In this document: in pieces, positions 1-8,361 of the stretch
How the letters are laid out: every line of letters begins with the position of its first letter
Numbering within the stretch: the first letter of the stretch is position 1
Assembly: GCF_018304825.1 (NCBI RefSeq)
Contig: NZ_CP072648.1
Span: 231,501 to 295,500, forward strand
Direction: 5' to 3'
DNA: 64,000 bases
Source of the DNA: Chloracidobacterium validum
Lineage (GTDB): Bacteria; Acidobacteriota; Blastocatellia; Chloracidobacteriales; Chloracidobacteriaceae
Notes under the pieces: generated by a model
The model's input: the letters and a program-made list of their open reading frames with translations, nothing else
Told to the model about the DNA's origin: nothing
Database searches by the model: none
Translations under genes and position numbers: made by a program

Positions 1-2590
1 GGCGCACGACTGGGGAGGCGTCACGGATGGCATCCAGTAACAGCGGCAACACATCCGGGTTGCCGTCTTCGCCAAGCCGCTGAAGCAACACGGCCCGGAC
101 GGCCGCATCACTCCGCGTCACGGCCTGACGCAACAGGTTCCGGCCCGGATCGCCGCACGCCAGCAGCGCGTCGGCTAGCTCGTCCAGGGTGACGGTGAAC
201 TCACCTGCCTGGCGCGCCAGCAGGGGCGCCAGCGCCGCGACATCGCCAAGTCGTCCAAGGGCTTCGACGGCGGCCGACCGCACCTGCGCGTCGGCATCGG
301 CCAGCGCCTCACGTAAGACGGTTCGGCTTTCGGGATTGGGTGGCAGCCAACCCAGAACCCGCATGGCGTCCGCGCGCAGCCGGGGCTGCTTTGAGCGGGC
401 GCGTTTCACGGCACTTTCCCGTGCCGTCTCGCCAAACGTGCCAATCGCGCGCGCCAGCCACCACCGGGCTGAAAAACGGTTTTCGCTGTCCAGTCGCCGC
501 AAGAGCGCGTCAAGCGTTGGTTGATCCTGGTAAGCTGGCAGTAGCGCGGCCGCCAGGGCGCGCGCGCTGGGATCGGGCGCATCGAGCTGCCGGAGGAGTG
601 CCTCGCGCGCCGCCTCTGGGGCTAGCTGCTGCAAGACCTCGTAGGCCCCATACCAACCGCGCGGCTCCCGCCGTTCAACCAGCCTCAGCAGCGCATCGGT
701 TGGTGCGGCAGCCAACTTCAGGAGCGACTGCCGCGCATAAAACCGAACGAGTGCCGAGGCGTCCCGGAGCGCTAGGGCCAGCGCCGGTGGAATGCGTGCA
801 TCATTGCAATCCCCAAGCGACCGGGCCGCCGCCGCCCTAACCCGCCAGTCCGGGTGCTCCAGCGTCGTCAGCAACGGTGCCATCGCCGCCGTTGACTGTG
901 TCTTGGCCAGTGCGGTGACGACCTCGCTCACAAGCAGGGCATCCCGCTCACGGAGCAGCGGCAGCAGCGCGGCTGCCGCCCGTTCATCGCCAACCTCACC
1001 CAGCGCGGTCGCTGCTTGCAACCGCAGGGCCGGCTCCCGGTCTTGCAACAGTCCGGCCAGGAACGGCACCGCTTCCGCCCGACGCATTCGCCCCAGCGCT
1101 GCCGCGGCCGCCAACCGCACCACGAGCGGTTCGGTATGCCGGAGGCGGGCCGCCACCGGGTCCAGGGCCGAGGCATGGCCAAGGCGTCCCAAGAGGCGCA
1201 GGGACTCGACGCGCAGCCCGATGTTCGGCGAATCCAGGTTGGCCAGGAGTCGCGCCGGCGTTACCCCAAGGCGCTCCAGCGTGGTTGCCGCCGCCGCCTG
1301 GATGGATGGCGTATCGTCATCGAGCGCCTCAAAAAGCAGTTCGACGGCGCGCGCGTCGCCAAGTTGACCAAAAGCGGCCATGACGGCGTGCTGGGTTGGT
1401 TGGTCGCCGGAAGCAAACAACTGCCGCAGGGTTTCAAAGGCCTTGGCGTCGCCCAACTGTCCCAGCCGAAGCGCCACGTCCACCCGTGCCAGCGGACTGA
1501 GTCCGGGGTCAGCGAGCTGGGCGTTGAGCGCGTCGGTCGTCAGACCGAGTTTTTCCAGTGCTGGCTCGATGGCCGGGACGCGCGCCTGCCGTGCCGCCAA
1601 CAACAAGGGCGCGACCTGATCGCGGTCAAGCGACGCCAGAACCTCCACGTAGGCCGCCCGCGCAGCAGCCGGCGGGTCACCTTTCAGCCGCTCGATGATG
1701 GCTTCCACCGTTTCACGGGTTGGGCGCGCGCGCAGGGTCGCCGTGAAAAAGGGCTGAATTTCGGCATCCAGGAGCGGCAGCGCATCGAGGGTCTCTGCCA
1801 GTGGGGCCTGCGCACCATAGGCCGCCCAGGCCTCGGCTGCCGCCAGCCGGTGCAGCGGCGATGCCGACTGCACCATCGTCAGGAGAACGGCGCTTGCCCG
1901 CGTTTCTGGCACTTGTGCCCAGTCCTGCAAAAGCCGCAACTGCGTTGGCGCATCAAAGCGTGCGAAGTCTTCAATGACGCGCGCGCCAAACGACTGGTCG
2001 CCGGTGCGATACCAGGCTAGGGCAAGGCTACGGTCAAGTTCTGCGTCCTGCCCAAACCAGCCCGCCAGCTTGGAAACCAGTGTTTCCAGCCGCAAGCGCC
2101 CCACGTGCCTGGCCACCAGCCGTTTTTCATCGAGCGTCAGGGGCTTTTCGATGAGCTGCGTCAGAACCGGCGCAACCAGCGTGTCATCGAAGCCCTCCAG
2201 CGCACCGAGCGCAACGGCGCGGAGGACGCTGGGTTCAGCTTCGGTTGCCCGTGCCACGAGCGGAAAGCCGGCCGCATCACCGACTTGCCCAAGGGCAACG
2301 ATGATCCGGGCCTGGTTATCCCAGTCTTCGCGGTCGAAACGCGCCACGAGCGCCGGAACGGCCGCAGAACAACGCTGTTGCCCAAGCCTCTGAATGGCGC
2401 GCGCGCGAACGTACCAGTGCGGGTCATCCAGGGCAGCGGGCAGCGCTGGAGCACATGGCTCGGTGTCCGCCAGGGCGGCTGCCCGCTTCGGCCAATCATC
2501 TAGGTCGGATGCGACCTGGGCCGTCACCGGACCGGCAAGCCCAGCGGTGAGTCCGAGCAGACCCCAGGCAAGTACCCATCGGCTACGCAT
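1..2590 (-). CDS. Secreted HEAT-repeat protein (3' end outside window)
   Basis: The frame is open from an ATG at 2590 to the left edge (863 codons), so the C-terminus is missing. It opens with a signal peptide (MRSRWVLAWGLLGLTAGLAG, then a likely cleavage near VTAQ). The rest is almost entirely HEAT/PBS-lyase-like helical repeats of about 31 residues, recognisable by recurring A-LG-LGD-RA-PAL patterns (for example near positions 2330, 1450, 1180 and 330). Such solenoids are protein-binding scaffolds; no catalytic motif is visible. The start overlaps the end of the upstream permease gene by 8 bp, suggesting translational coupling. An envelope scaffold role is inferred from the signal peptide and from the permease and TPR neighbours. 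Confidence 0.85.
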   Translation of the reverse strand, partial: MRSRWVLAWGLLGLTAGLAGPVTAQVASDLDDWPKRAAALADTEPCAPALPAALDDPHWYVRARAIQRLGQQRCSAAVPALVARFDREDWDNQARIIVALGQVGDAAGFPLVARATEAEPSVLRAVALGALEGFDDTLVAPVLTQLIEKPLTLDEKRLVARHVGRLRLETLVSKLAGWFGQDAELDRSLALAWYRTGDQSFGARVIEDFARFDAPTQLRLLQDWAQVPETRASAVLLTMVQSASPLHRLAAAEAWAAYGAQAPLAETLDALPLLDAEIQPFFTATLRARPTRETVEAIIERLKGDPPAAARAAYVEVLASLDRDQVAPLLLAARQARVPAIEPALEKLGLTTDALNAQLADPGLSPLARVDVALRLGQLGDAKAFETLRQLFASGDQPTQHAVMAAFGQLGDARAVELLFEALDDDTPSIQAAAATTLERLGVTPARLLANLDSPNIGLRVESLRLLGRLGHASALDPVAARLRHTEPLVVRLAAAAALGRMRRAEAVPFLAGLLQDREPALRLQAATALGEVGDERAAAALLPLLRERDALLVSEVVTALAKTQSTAAMAPLLTTLEHPDWRVRAAAARSLGDCNDARIPPALALALRDASALVRFYARQSLLKLAAAPTDALLRLVERREPRGWYGAYEVLQQLAPEAAREALLRQLDAPDPSARALAAALLPAYQDQPTLDALLRRLDSENRFSARWWLARAIGTFGETARESAVKRARSKQPRLRADAMRVLGWLPPNPESRTVLREALADADAQVRSAAVEALGRLGDVAALAPLLARQAGEFTVTLDELADALLACGDPGRNLLRQAVTRSDAAVRAVLLQRLGEDGNPDVLPLLLDAIRDASPVVR

Positions 2591-3830
2591 GGCGCAATCC
2601 ATCCACCGGATGCAGCGTGGCCGCCCGCCAGGCTGGATAGATGGTTGCCAGCAGGCTCATGCCAAGCGCCACGCCGAGCACGGTCAAGGTATCCCATACC
2701 GAGAAACGAAACGGCACGGATGAAATGGAATAAATCCGCTCATCGAGCTGAATGAGGGCATAGTGATCGCAAACAAGCGCCGTCGCTGCACCGAATGTTC
2801 CCCCCAGCAGCGCGCCGGCCAGCCCTAGGGCGAGTCCCTGGGCGACGAAGATGAGCAGCACGGCGCGCGGCGTCGCCCCCATCGCCCGCAGAATGGCGAT
2901 GTCGCGGCGCTTTTCCGTGACCAGCAGGACCAGCGTCGTCACGATATTGAGCGCAGCAACCAGAATGACCAGCCCGATGACCACGGCAAAGGCCAGGCGT
3001 TGGAGGTTGAGTGCTGCGAAGGCGGTCCGGTTCAGCGTCGCCCAGTCTTCAATGACGTAATCCGCGCCAAGCTGGGCTTGCAGGGCGGCGGAAACCTGGC
3101 GGTACGTCTGGAGGTCGTCCAGCATCACCTGGAGCACGGTGCCTGGTGACGCTTCACCGGTGAGCCGCTGGGCGGCGTCGAGGGAGATGTAGGCCCACGC
3201 GGAATCGTATTCATACAACCCAGACTCAAACAATCCGACGACGCGGAAGGTGTAGGCGGTGGGCAGTCGTCCAAATGGCGAAAGCTCGCCACGGGACTGC
3301 GGAAGCAGTGCCTCGACCACATCGCCCACGTGCAGGTTGGCTTCTTGCGCCAGGCGCTTGCCCAGAATGACGCCATCCAGTTCGGTGCCGTCCGGGCCGC
3401 GGGTCGGGGCAAGGTCAGCCAGTCGGCTGCCGTCGCGCAGCGTCCGCGTCAGCTCGAGTGCGTCGGGCGACTCCGTGAGGTCAACCGCCTTGAGCACGCT
3501 GGCGGCTGACCGTGACCCGCTCGAAAGCAGCGCCTCGCGGTAGGTGGTCACCGTGGCCGACCGCACTCCCGGTAAGCGCGTCACCTGGATTTTCAAGTCG
3601 CCCGGGTTTTCGAGCGGCCGTCCACCGCGCCGCAGCACGTTGAGGTGGGCGGTGCCGGCCAGGATTTTGGCCTGTAGTTCGGCTTCCATCCCACTTTGAA
3701 AGGCCAGCACGGCCGTGAGCGCCCACACGCCAACCGTGATGCCAATCACGGCCAGCCCAGCCACGATGGAAAGCGCAGCTCGCCGCCGTGCGCGGGTGTA
3801 GCGCCACGCGATGAACCACACATAACCCAT
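2583..3830 (-). CDS. LolC/LolE-like ABC transporter permease
   Basis: A 415-residue protein of the FtsX/MacB permease superfamily, at the usual LolC/LolE length. It has an N-terminal membrane segment at about residues 20-45, a large periplasmic domain of about 220 residues, and three C-terminal membrane segments (about 280-305, 325-350, 375-395). The segment LVTEKRRDIAILRAMGAT just after TM2 is typical of lipoprotein-releasing permeases. In Gram-negatives LolCDE lifts lipoproteins from the inner membrane. No LolD ATPase gene is next to it, so it must use one encoded elsewhere, or it is a different FtsX-type exporter. It lies 23 bp after the TPR gene and overlaps the HEAT gene, so all three are probably co-transcribed. 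Confidence 0.85.
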   Translation of the reverse strand: MGYVWFIAWRYTRARRRAALSIVAGLAVIGITVGVWALTAVLAFQSGMEAELQAKILAGTAHLNVLRRGGRPLENPGDLKIQVTRLPGVRSATVTTYREALLSSGSRSAASVLKAVDLTESPDALELTRTLRDGSRLADLAPTRGPDGTELDGVILGKRLAQEANLHVGDVVEALLPQSRGELSPFGRLPTAYTFRVVGLFESGLYEYDSAWAYISLDAAQRLTGEASPGTVLQVMLDDLQTYRQVSAALQAQLGADYVIEDWATLNRTAFAALNLQRLAFAVVIGLVILVAALNIVTTLVLLVTEKRRDIAILRAMGATPRAVLLIFVAQGLALGLAGALLGGTFGAATALVCDHYALIQLDERIYSISSVPFRFSVWDTLTVLGVALGMSLLATIYPAWRAATLHPVDGLRHA

Positions 3831-3853
3831 GGGACGCCCCTCGTGTGCCGCCC

Positions 3854-5893
3854 TTACTTTGTCTCCGCCGTTTGATCGCGCTGGAGCTTCGCATCAATCC
3901 GGTTGATTTCTTCGGGGTCGGTCGCCAGGCTGCGCGCCAGCTTCCACTGCCGCCGCGCGCCTTCCAAGTCGCCCATGCGTTCCAGCACATCGCCTAGGTG
4001 GTCGTTCAGGGTGGCGTTGCGCCGGTCGTAGCCAAGCGCCTGTTCGATATACTGCTTGGCGAGGTCAAGCCGGTTCTGCTTGAAATAGACCCAGCCCAGG
4101 CTGTCGAGAAAAGAACTGTTGGTCGGCTCGATGTTGACGGCGCGCTGCACGAGTGTCAGGGCTTCATCCAGGCGCTCGTTGCGCTCGGCCAGAAAGTAGC
4201 CCAGGTTGTTGAGCGCCGTTGGGTTGTCCGGGTCGAGGGAGAGCGCCGTCCGCAACAGTTGCTCGGATTCGGCGTATTGCTTACGGCGTTCGAGAATGGA
4301 ACTCAACGTGACCAAGTAGGCAATGTTTTTCTCATCGTAGCGAACGGCCTGCCGCGCGGATTGCTCGGCATCCTCGAAGCGGTTGGCGTCACTGAGGACG
4401 ATGGCTTTCATCTGCGCGACTTCGCCGGAGTCCTCGACTTCTTCGGAGAGCTTTTTCAGCTCCTTCATCGCTTGGTCAACCTGTCCTAGACGGGAGAGTA
4501 CCTGGGCTTCGAGGTAAGCAAACTGCCGCTCGCTGGGAAATCGCTGCCGAGCGCGACGCACGGCCTTGAGCGCATCTTCGTGCTTGCCTTCATTGCGCAG
4601 CCCCTCGATGACGAGGAGATCGGCGAGTGTGCTCTCCGGTCCCAGCAGTCGCCGCATGCGCTCATACGTGGCGTTTTCCTGGTCGGGCTTGCCGGCCGCT
4701 TTGTGGGCCGCCGCAATACGCATCAGAATAAGCTCGGCACGCTCACGCTGGCTCTCGCTCACCGAGTTGTCGGGGTTGGAAACACTGCGCAGCGCCGCCT
4801 CATAGGCGTCAACGGCTTCACTCATGCGACCTAGTTCAACCAGTGTTTCAGCGAGCGCGTACTGTTGGGCAAGTGTCTCGGTGACATCTTGACCGGCCAG
4901 CGCCTGGCGCAGGGTCTTGACCGCTTCCTCGCGGCGGCCACTGCGCCGCTGCACCTGAGCCAGAATCGAAAGCGCTTCTGGATGGTTGGGGCGCTCAGAC
5001 AAAATTCGCCGCACCTGTTGTTCGGCGTCAGCATAGCGCCCGCCACGCATCAACGCCTCGGCATAGCTGAGAATGAGCCGAAGGTTGTTACCGTTTTCTT
5101 CGAGCAACTCCTTGAGGACTTCAATGGCTTCCGTCGTTTGCCCGGAATAGAGCAGGGCCTGGGAAAGCTGGTAGCCCCACTGGGGATTTTCACCGCTCAG
5201 GATGTAGGCCTGCCGGGCCGTGCTGGCGGCGTCCCGGTAGCGGCGTTTGCGAAAGTAGAGCTCCGTTGCTGCGGCAAACTCCTCCGGCCCACCCTGATTG
5301 GCCCCGATCAACTTGGCATAGGATGAAAGCGCGTTTTCCGTATCATTCAAGTCCCGGTAAAGCCGTCCCAGCAGGCGGTGCACATCCAAGTTGAGTGCAT
5401 CCAGCTTGGCGACGGTTTCAAAGGCAGCGACCGCTTCACGTGCTTTTTCTGGATTGAGCGAAGCGCCCAGCGCCTGAGCATAGAGCAAGCGCCCAAGCAA
5501 CCAGTGCGCCATGGCGTCCTCTGGATCGAGCGCCACGGCCTGCCGGGCGTGGACTTCGGCTTCACGCAAATTTCGCCCTTCAAGGTAAAGATTCCCTAAC
5601 TCGACATGGGCGGCAGCCGCGCCAGGGTCAAGCTTCAGCACCTCTTTGAATGCCTCAATTGCGTTGAGCGGGTCTGCCTGCGCAATGTAGCGCCGCGCCT
5701 GCAAAAATTTCTCATAGGCCTGAATCCGCTGCTCGCGCGTTACCTCCGTCCCTGACTGGTCTGCCGTCCGCGACTTCTCCACCGGTGGCTTGGGTGACGG
5801 TTTGGGAGACTGTTGGGGCGCGGCCAGCACGGTCATCGAACCGGCCGTAATCAAGCAGCTCGAAAGCAATCTGGTGATAAATAGAACGGGCAT
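3854..5893 (-). CDS. Secreted tetratricopeptide-repeat protein
   Basis: 679 residues. A signal peptide (LSSCLITAGSMTVLAA) is followed by a Pro/Lys/Ser-rich linker and about 15 TPR units from residue 55 to the end; diagnostic units read A-FKEVLKLDPG-AAAH, LGRLYRDLNDTENALSSYAK and ALNNLGYFLAERNERLDEAL. TPRs mediate protein-protein contacts; no enzymatic domain is seen. The leader before residue 30 could be a lipoprotein signal, but there is no clear lipobox. GGAG lies 9 nt before the ATG. First gene of the leftward TPR, permease, HEAT operon; the grouping suggests an envelope assembly or export accessory role (inference). Confidence 0.85.
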   Translation of the reverse strand: MPVLFITRLLSSCLITAGSMTVLAAPQQSPKPSPKPPVEKSRTADQSGTEVTREQRIQAYEKFLQARRYIAQADPLNAIEAFKEVLKLDPGAAAAHVELGNLYLEGRNLREAEVHARQAVALDPEDAMAHWLLGRLLYAQALGASLNPEKAREAVAAFETVAKLDALNLDVHRLLGRLYRDLNDTENALSSYAKLIGANQGGPEEFAAATELYFRKRRYRDAASTARQAYILSGENPQWGYQLSQALLYSGQTTEAIEVLKELLEENGNNLRLILSYAEALMRGGRYADAEQQVRRILSERPNHPEALSILAQVQRRSGRREEAVKTLRQALAGQDVTETLAQQYALAETLVELGRMSEAVDAYEAALRSVSNPDNSVSESQRERAELILMRIAAAHKAAGKPDQENATYERMRRLLGPESTLADLLVIEGLRNEGKHEDALKAVRRARQRFPSERQFAYLEAQVLSRLGQVDQAMKELKKLSEEVEDSGEVAQMKAIVLSDANRFEDAEQSARQAVRYDEKNIAYLVTLSSILERRKQYAESEQLLRTALSLDPDNPTALNNLGYFLAERNERLDEALTLVQRAVNIEPTNSSFLDSLGWVYFKQNRLDLAKQYIEQALGYDRRNATLNDHLGDVLERMGDLEGARRQWKLARSLATDPEEINRIDAKLQRDQTAETK

Positions 5894-6253
5894 GGCAGTG
5901 AAGCTCCGAGAAAAGTGGAGAGAAAACAGGGGCGAACAAAACCGTGAGTCCGTTGACTCCGTAACGCCATACGGCGGCGTGCCGTTGCGGTTTATAAATC
6001 TAACCGACTTGCCGAAGCATGGGAATGACTCAACGTGGGCTTGGCCGAAGAACTGCTCAACGGCGTCGCCCGCATCCCGAACAGGTCATGACGCCCAAAG
6101 CGGTCGGTGGTTCAGTTTTCACGGTCTCGACGATTTTCCGAAAAGCGATGACCGTCCAGGTCTAGGCGCGGGGGGCTAGTCAGGTCCTTGGCACGAGGCC
6201 AGGCGGACACTTCACGACTGCGTATCAGATATGCGTATCATCAGATATGCGTA
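5894..6253. other. Intergenic region between TPR gene and carH-like gene
   Basis: No gene supported. It holds the leader of the leftward TPR gene; the only AT-rich spot is TATAAA on the minus strand (5991-5996), a possible -10 element without a good -35. At the right end is a short tandem repeat (listed separately). Reading frames through the region lack coding character. Confidence 0.5.
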
Positions 6254-6260
6254 TCAGATA
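6219..6260. repeat. Tandem GATACGCATATCT repeats at 3' end of carH-like gene
   Basis: On the minus strand GATACGCATATCT occurs twice, separated by GAT, then a partial unit GATACGCA. The array overlaps the carH-like stop codon (6254-6256), so the last codons are part of it. A second short direct repeat, GCGGAAAC, occurs twice just inside the coding end (6260-6267 and 6276-6283). It may be replication slippage; the unit contains an imperfect GATA/TATC palindrome. Confidence 0.6.
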
Positions 6261-7198
6261 GCGGAAACATCAGATGGCGGAAACTCGCGCCGAATATACT
6301 CAAGAAAGTCCGCTAACCCCAGAGCGTGAAAGTCGTGGGTAAAAATGTCGTGAACCTGGGGGTCGGCAAAGGCCGCGCCGCCAATAACGATACGTGCCGC
6401 ATGCTGGCGCGCCACACGGTAAAAATGCCCGTAGTCGCGACGCAGCCGCTCCAAGTCGTGAACGATGGTCGCTGAAATACAGACCAGTTGGGGCGAAAAC
6501 CGCTGTACGGCATCGGTAAAAGAAAACAACGGTGTGTTCGGGCCAAGCGAGAGGACGCGCCAGCCCTCGGTCTCAAGCACTTCAACCACCAAGTGCAGGG
6601 CGATTTGGTGCAAATCGCCCTCTGGACACCCGCACAGCGCCAGTCTCCCGTGACTGGGGGCGCGTGGTAACTGCCGGTGTAAATGTTCGGTGGCGGCAAG
6701 GGTCACTTGCGAAGCCAAGTGTTCTTCCCAGATGTTGAGTTCGCCACGCCGCCAACGCTCCCCAATCAGGTGCAAGACCGGCGTCAGGATGCGCTCGCTT
6801 AGCTCGATGGTGGAAATCCCGCTCTGGTAAGCCTGCTCCAACAACGCCACCCCGGCGGCTTCGTCCCCGGATACCGCCGCGTCATAGTAGAGGGTCTGCA
6901 ATGCCGGCCAATCGCGTCCGGCCAGGGCTTGCGCGAGCTGGGTCAGTCCGGCCGTCGCTTGACTCCGACCTGCGCCGTCCGCGTTCTGGAGCAGTCCGCC
7001 GGCTCGTTGGAAGTCGAGCAGGGCTTGCAGGGTAAAGCGCCGGTGGCCGCCAGGGGTGCGCACACAAGACAGTAGCCCACTGTCGCTCCACCGTTTGACC
7101 GACGACTCGCTGACCGCCCACATCTTGGCGACCTCTGCGGTGGAGTACGTCTGGCTCTGACTCAAGGTCGGCTCAGTAGCGCGTTTTGGACGAGGCAC
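6254..7198 (-). CDS. carH: CarH-like MerR-family B12-dependent light-sensing repressor
   Basis: 314 residues. Residues 17-65 form a MerR-type winged helix (YSTAEVAKMWAVSESSVKRW, then GGHRRF). Residues 85-178 form the four-helix cobalamin-cap domain carrying W149-x9-E159-H160, the Wx9EH signature of adenosylcobalamin photoreceptors. Residues 184-305 are a B12-binding Rossmann domain with the lower-ligand motif D195-L-H197; the usual glycine three residues after His is Ala200. In Myxococcus and Thermus, CarH blocks carotenoid genes in the dark and is released when light breaks the Co-C bond. Here it lies next to a polyprenyl synthase and close to bchP. A perfect palindrome 14 bp upstream (7212-7224) could be an autoregulatory operator (inference). 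Confidence 0.88.
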   Translation of the reverse strand: MPRPKRATEPTLSQSQTYSTAEVAKMWAVSESSVKRWSDSGLLSCVRTPGGHRRFTLQALLDFQRAGGLLQNADGAGRSQATAGLTQLAQALAGRDWPALQTLYYDAAVSGDEAAGVALLEQAYQSGISTIELSERILTPVLHLIGERWRRGELNIWEEHLASQVTLAATEHLHRQLPRAPSHGRLALCGCPEGDLHQIALHLVVEVLETEGWRVLSLGPNTPLFSFTDAVQRFSPQLVCISATIVHDLERLRRDYGHFYRVARQHAARIVIGGAAFADPQVHDIFTHDFHALGLADFLEYIRREFPPSDVSAI

Positions 7199-7211
7199 GA
7201 ATAACTCCCTG

Positions 7212-7224
7212 ATCTTGACAAGAT
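7212..7224. promoter_or_regulatory. Palindrome ATCTTG-A-CAAGAT, possible CarH operator
   Basis: Perfect 6-bp inverted repeat with a 1-nt centre, 14 bp upstream of the carH-like start and upstream of the candidate divergent promoter at 7232-7260. Its position fits an operator for the adjacent MerR-type regulator; no experimental or comparative support is visible. Confidence 0.4.
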
Positions 7225-7231
7225 GGGCGTT

Positions 7232-7260
7232 TTGAGCGTTTCAGGGGAAGTGGCTATACT
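7232..7260 (+). promoter_or_regulatory. Candidate sigma70-type promoter (rightward)
   Basis: TTGAGC (7232-7237), 17-bp spacer, TATACT (7255-7260). It would drive a long leader into the 7759-9410 gene pair. The -35 matches 4 of 6 consensus bases and the -10 matches 5 of 6. Confidence 0.4.
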
Positions 7261-7758
7261 GTAAGTTACTTGGAGAACTTTGGTCAAGTCATCGCTAGTA
7301 TTTAGCTTTTATTTTACAAATCACTTGTTTTGTTAGTTTTAGCTTTGAGAGTCGCGGTCTTGTAGGTTTGTCTCGGTAAAATTTTCATCAATTGGCTTGA
7401 CTGTTTTGGTCGTTTTTCTGTATGCTTCCGATTGTAAGCCAAACCACGGCGCTTGACGCCGGCAGGAATGGCTCAGGTATTTGAGAGCTTGGCGCGCATC
7501 GCTCTTGTTTGGAGGCTTGGAACGACGACTCCGGGGGGAGTTTTCAGGTCTCTCGACGCTTGGGGGGTTGCGGTGCGCGTCAAAACTTAGGGAGTCAGCC
7601 AAAGGCTGACTTGGCAAGCTAGGGTTATCCAGACGACATAGCCCTAGCGGCGCGGAAGCAAGCCGCTCGTTCGTCGTAGCTACACTTGGTTTGGTGAGCT
7701 TGCTTCATGTAGGATGGCACAACAGGTTCCCGTACGGCCAGTCTCCAAAGGCATGCTC

Positions 7759-8361
7759 ATGACATCACTCAAGCTTCGGGCGGCAGCCGCCGCGACGCGC
7801 TTTGCTCTGCGGTATCCACGCTTGACTTGGTGGGCCGCGCGGCGGATTGCGCCGCTGGCAGCCTGGTTGTTACGCCGCTTTCGGCGGTTTCGCCCAGCGC
7901 CAGAGGCACACTTGGTGGCCGAACTCACGCAGGAACTCAAACAAGCCACGGTGGGGGGCGACATTGATTGGCAGGACGTGCATACGCTCGGTGAGTTGTG
8001 TATTCGCCAGCGCGACTATGCGGGCGCTGCTCAACACTTTCAGCGCATTGCGGCCGCGGCCGCCGTGGATCGTGAACTCGTGGACCGTGAGCTTCAGCGT
8101 TCAGCCGCGTCCTGGCTTGGGCGAGCACTGGAGTACGCAGGCGACACCCAGGGCGCGCGCGTCGCTTATTACAACTACCTACGCGACTTTCCTGAGATAA
8201 GTAGCTTTGAGCGACAGCGGTTGGAACGTCGCTTGGCTGACTTGAGCGCGCTGCCACGCGCTCTTGATGCAGGCGCGGTCAATGACCGACTCCCCCTGGC
8301 GACGGCGTCGACATCGGACGACCGTCCAAGCCGAATTTCTGTCGGGAGACGTACATCATGA
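7759..8361 (+). CDS. Unknown protein with TPR-like helical domain, coupled to polyprenyl synthase
   Basis: About 200 residues from the chosen ATG at 7759, which has AAAGG 7 nt upstream; in-frame ATGs at 7714 and 7753 are alternatives. The N-terminus is basic and Ala-rich with a possible short membrane-associated helix (RLTWWAARRIAPLAAWLLRR, about residues 20-40). Residues 75-165 look like two TPR-like helical hairpins (LGELCIRQRDYAGAAQHFQR; LGRALEYAGDTQGARVAYYN). The C-terminus is Ser/Thr/Arg-rich and probably disordered. The stop overlaps the next start (ATGA), so the two proteins are likely made together; it may help position the prenyl synthase at the membrane (inference). Family not recognised. 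Confidence 0.7.
   Translation: MTSLKLRAAAAATRFALRYPRLTWWAARRIAPLAAWLLRRFRRFRPAPEAHLVAELTQELKQATVGGDIDWQDVHTLGELCIRQRDYAGAAQHFQRIAAAAAVDRELVDRELQRSAASWLGRALEYAGDTQGARVAYYNYLRDFPEISSFERQRLERRLADLSALPRALDAGAVNDRLPLATASTSDDRPSRISVGRRTS

Larger units (their letters stand above)
7199..7758. other. 560-bp AT-rich, hairpin-containing leader region
   Basis: Unusually long spacer and the most AT-rich stretch nearby (about 7240-7420). It contains the 7212-7224 palindrome, a candidate rightward promoter (7232-7260), a perfect hairpin GTCAGCC-AAA-GGCTGAC (7594-7610), a second hairpin CTAGGGTTAT/ATAGCCCTAG (7619-7647) and a short GCGGC/GCCGC hairpin after it. A 92-codon minus-strand frame at 7339-7617 is Ser/Arg-rich with no domain and was not called. 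The region may encode a structured 5' leader or a small RNA. Confidence 0.45.

Noticed and set aside
340-2503. Long plus-strand open frames over 1-2590
   Set aside because: They are antisense to the minus-strand HEAT-repeat frame, which has regular repeats and a signal peptide; the plus-strand translations are Arg/Ser/Gln-rich without domains.
7339-7617. 92-codon minus-strand gene
   Set aside because: Hydrophilic Ser/Arg/Pro-rich translation, no ribosome-binding site or domain, in an AT-rich region with hairpins.
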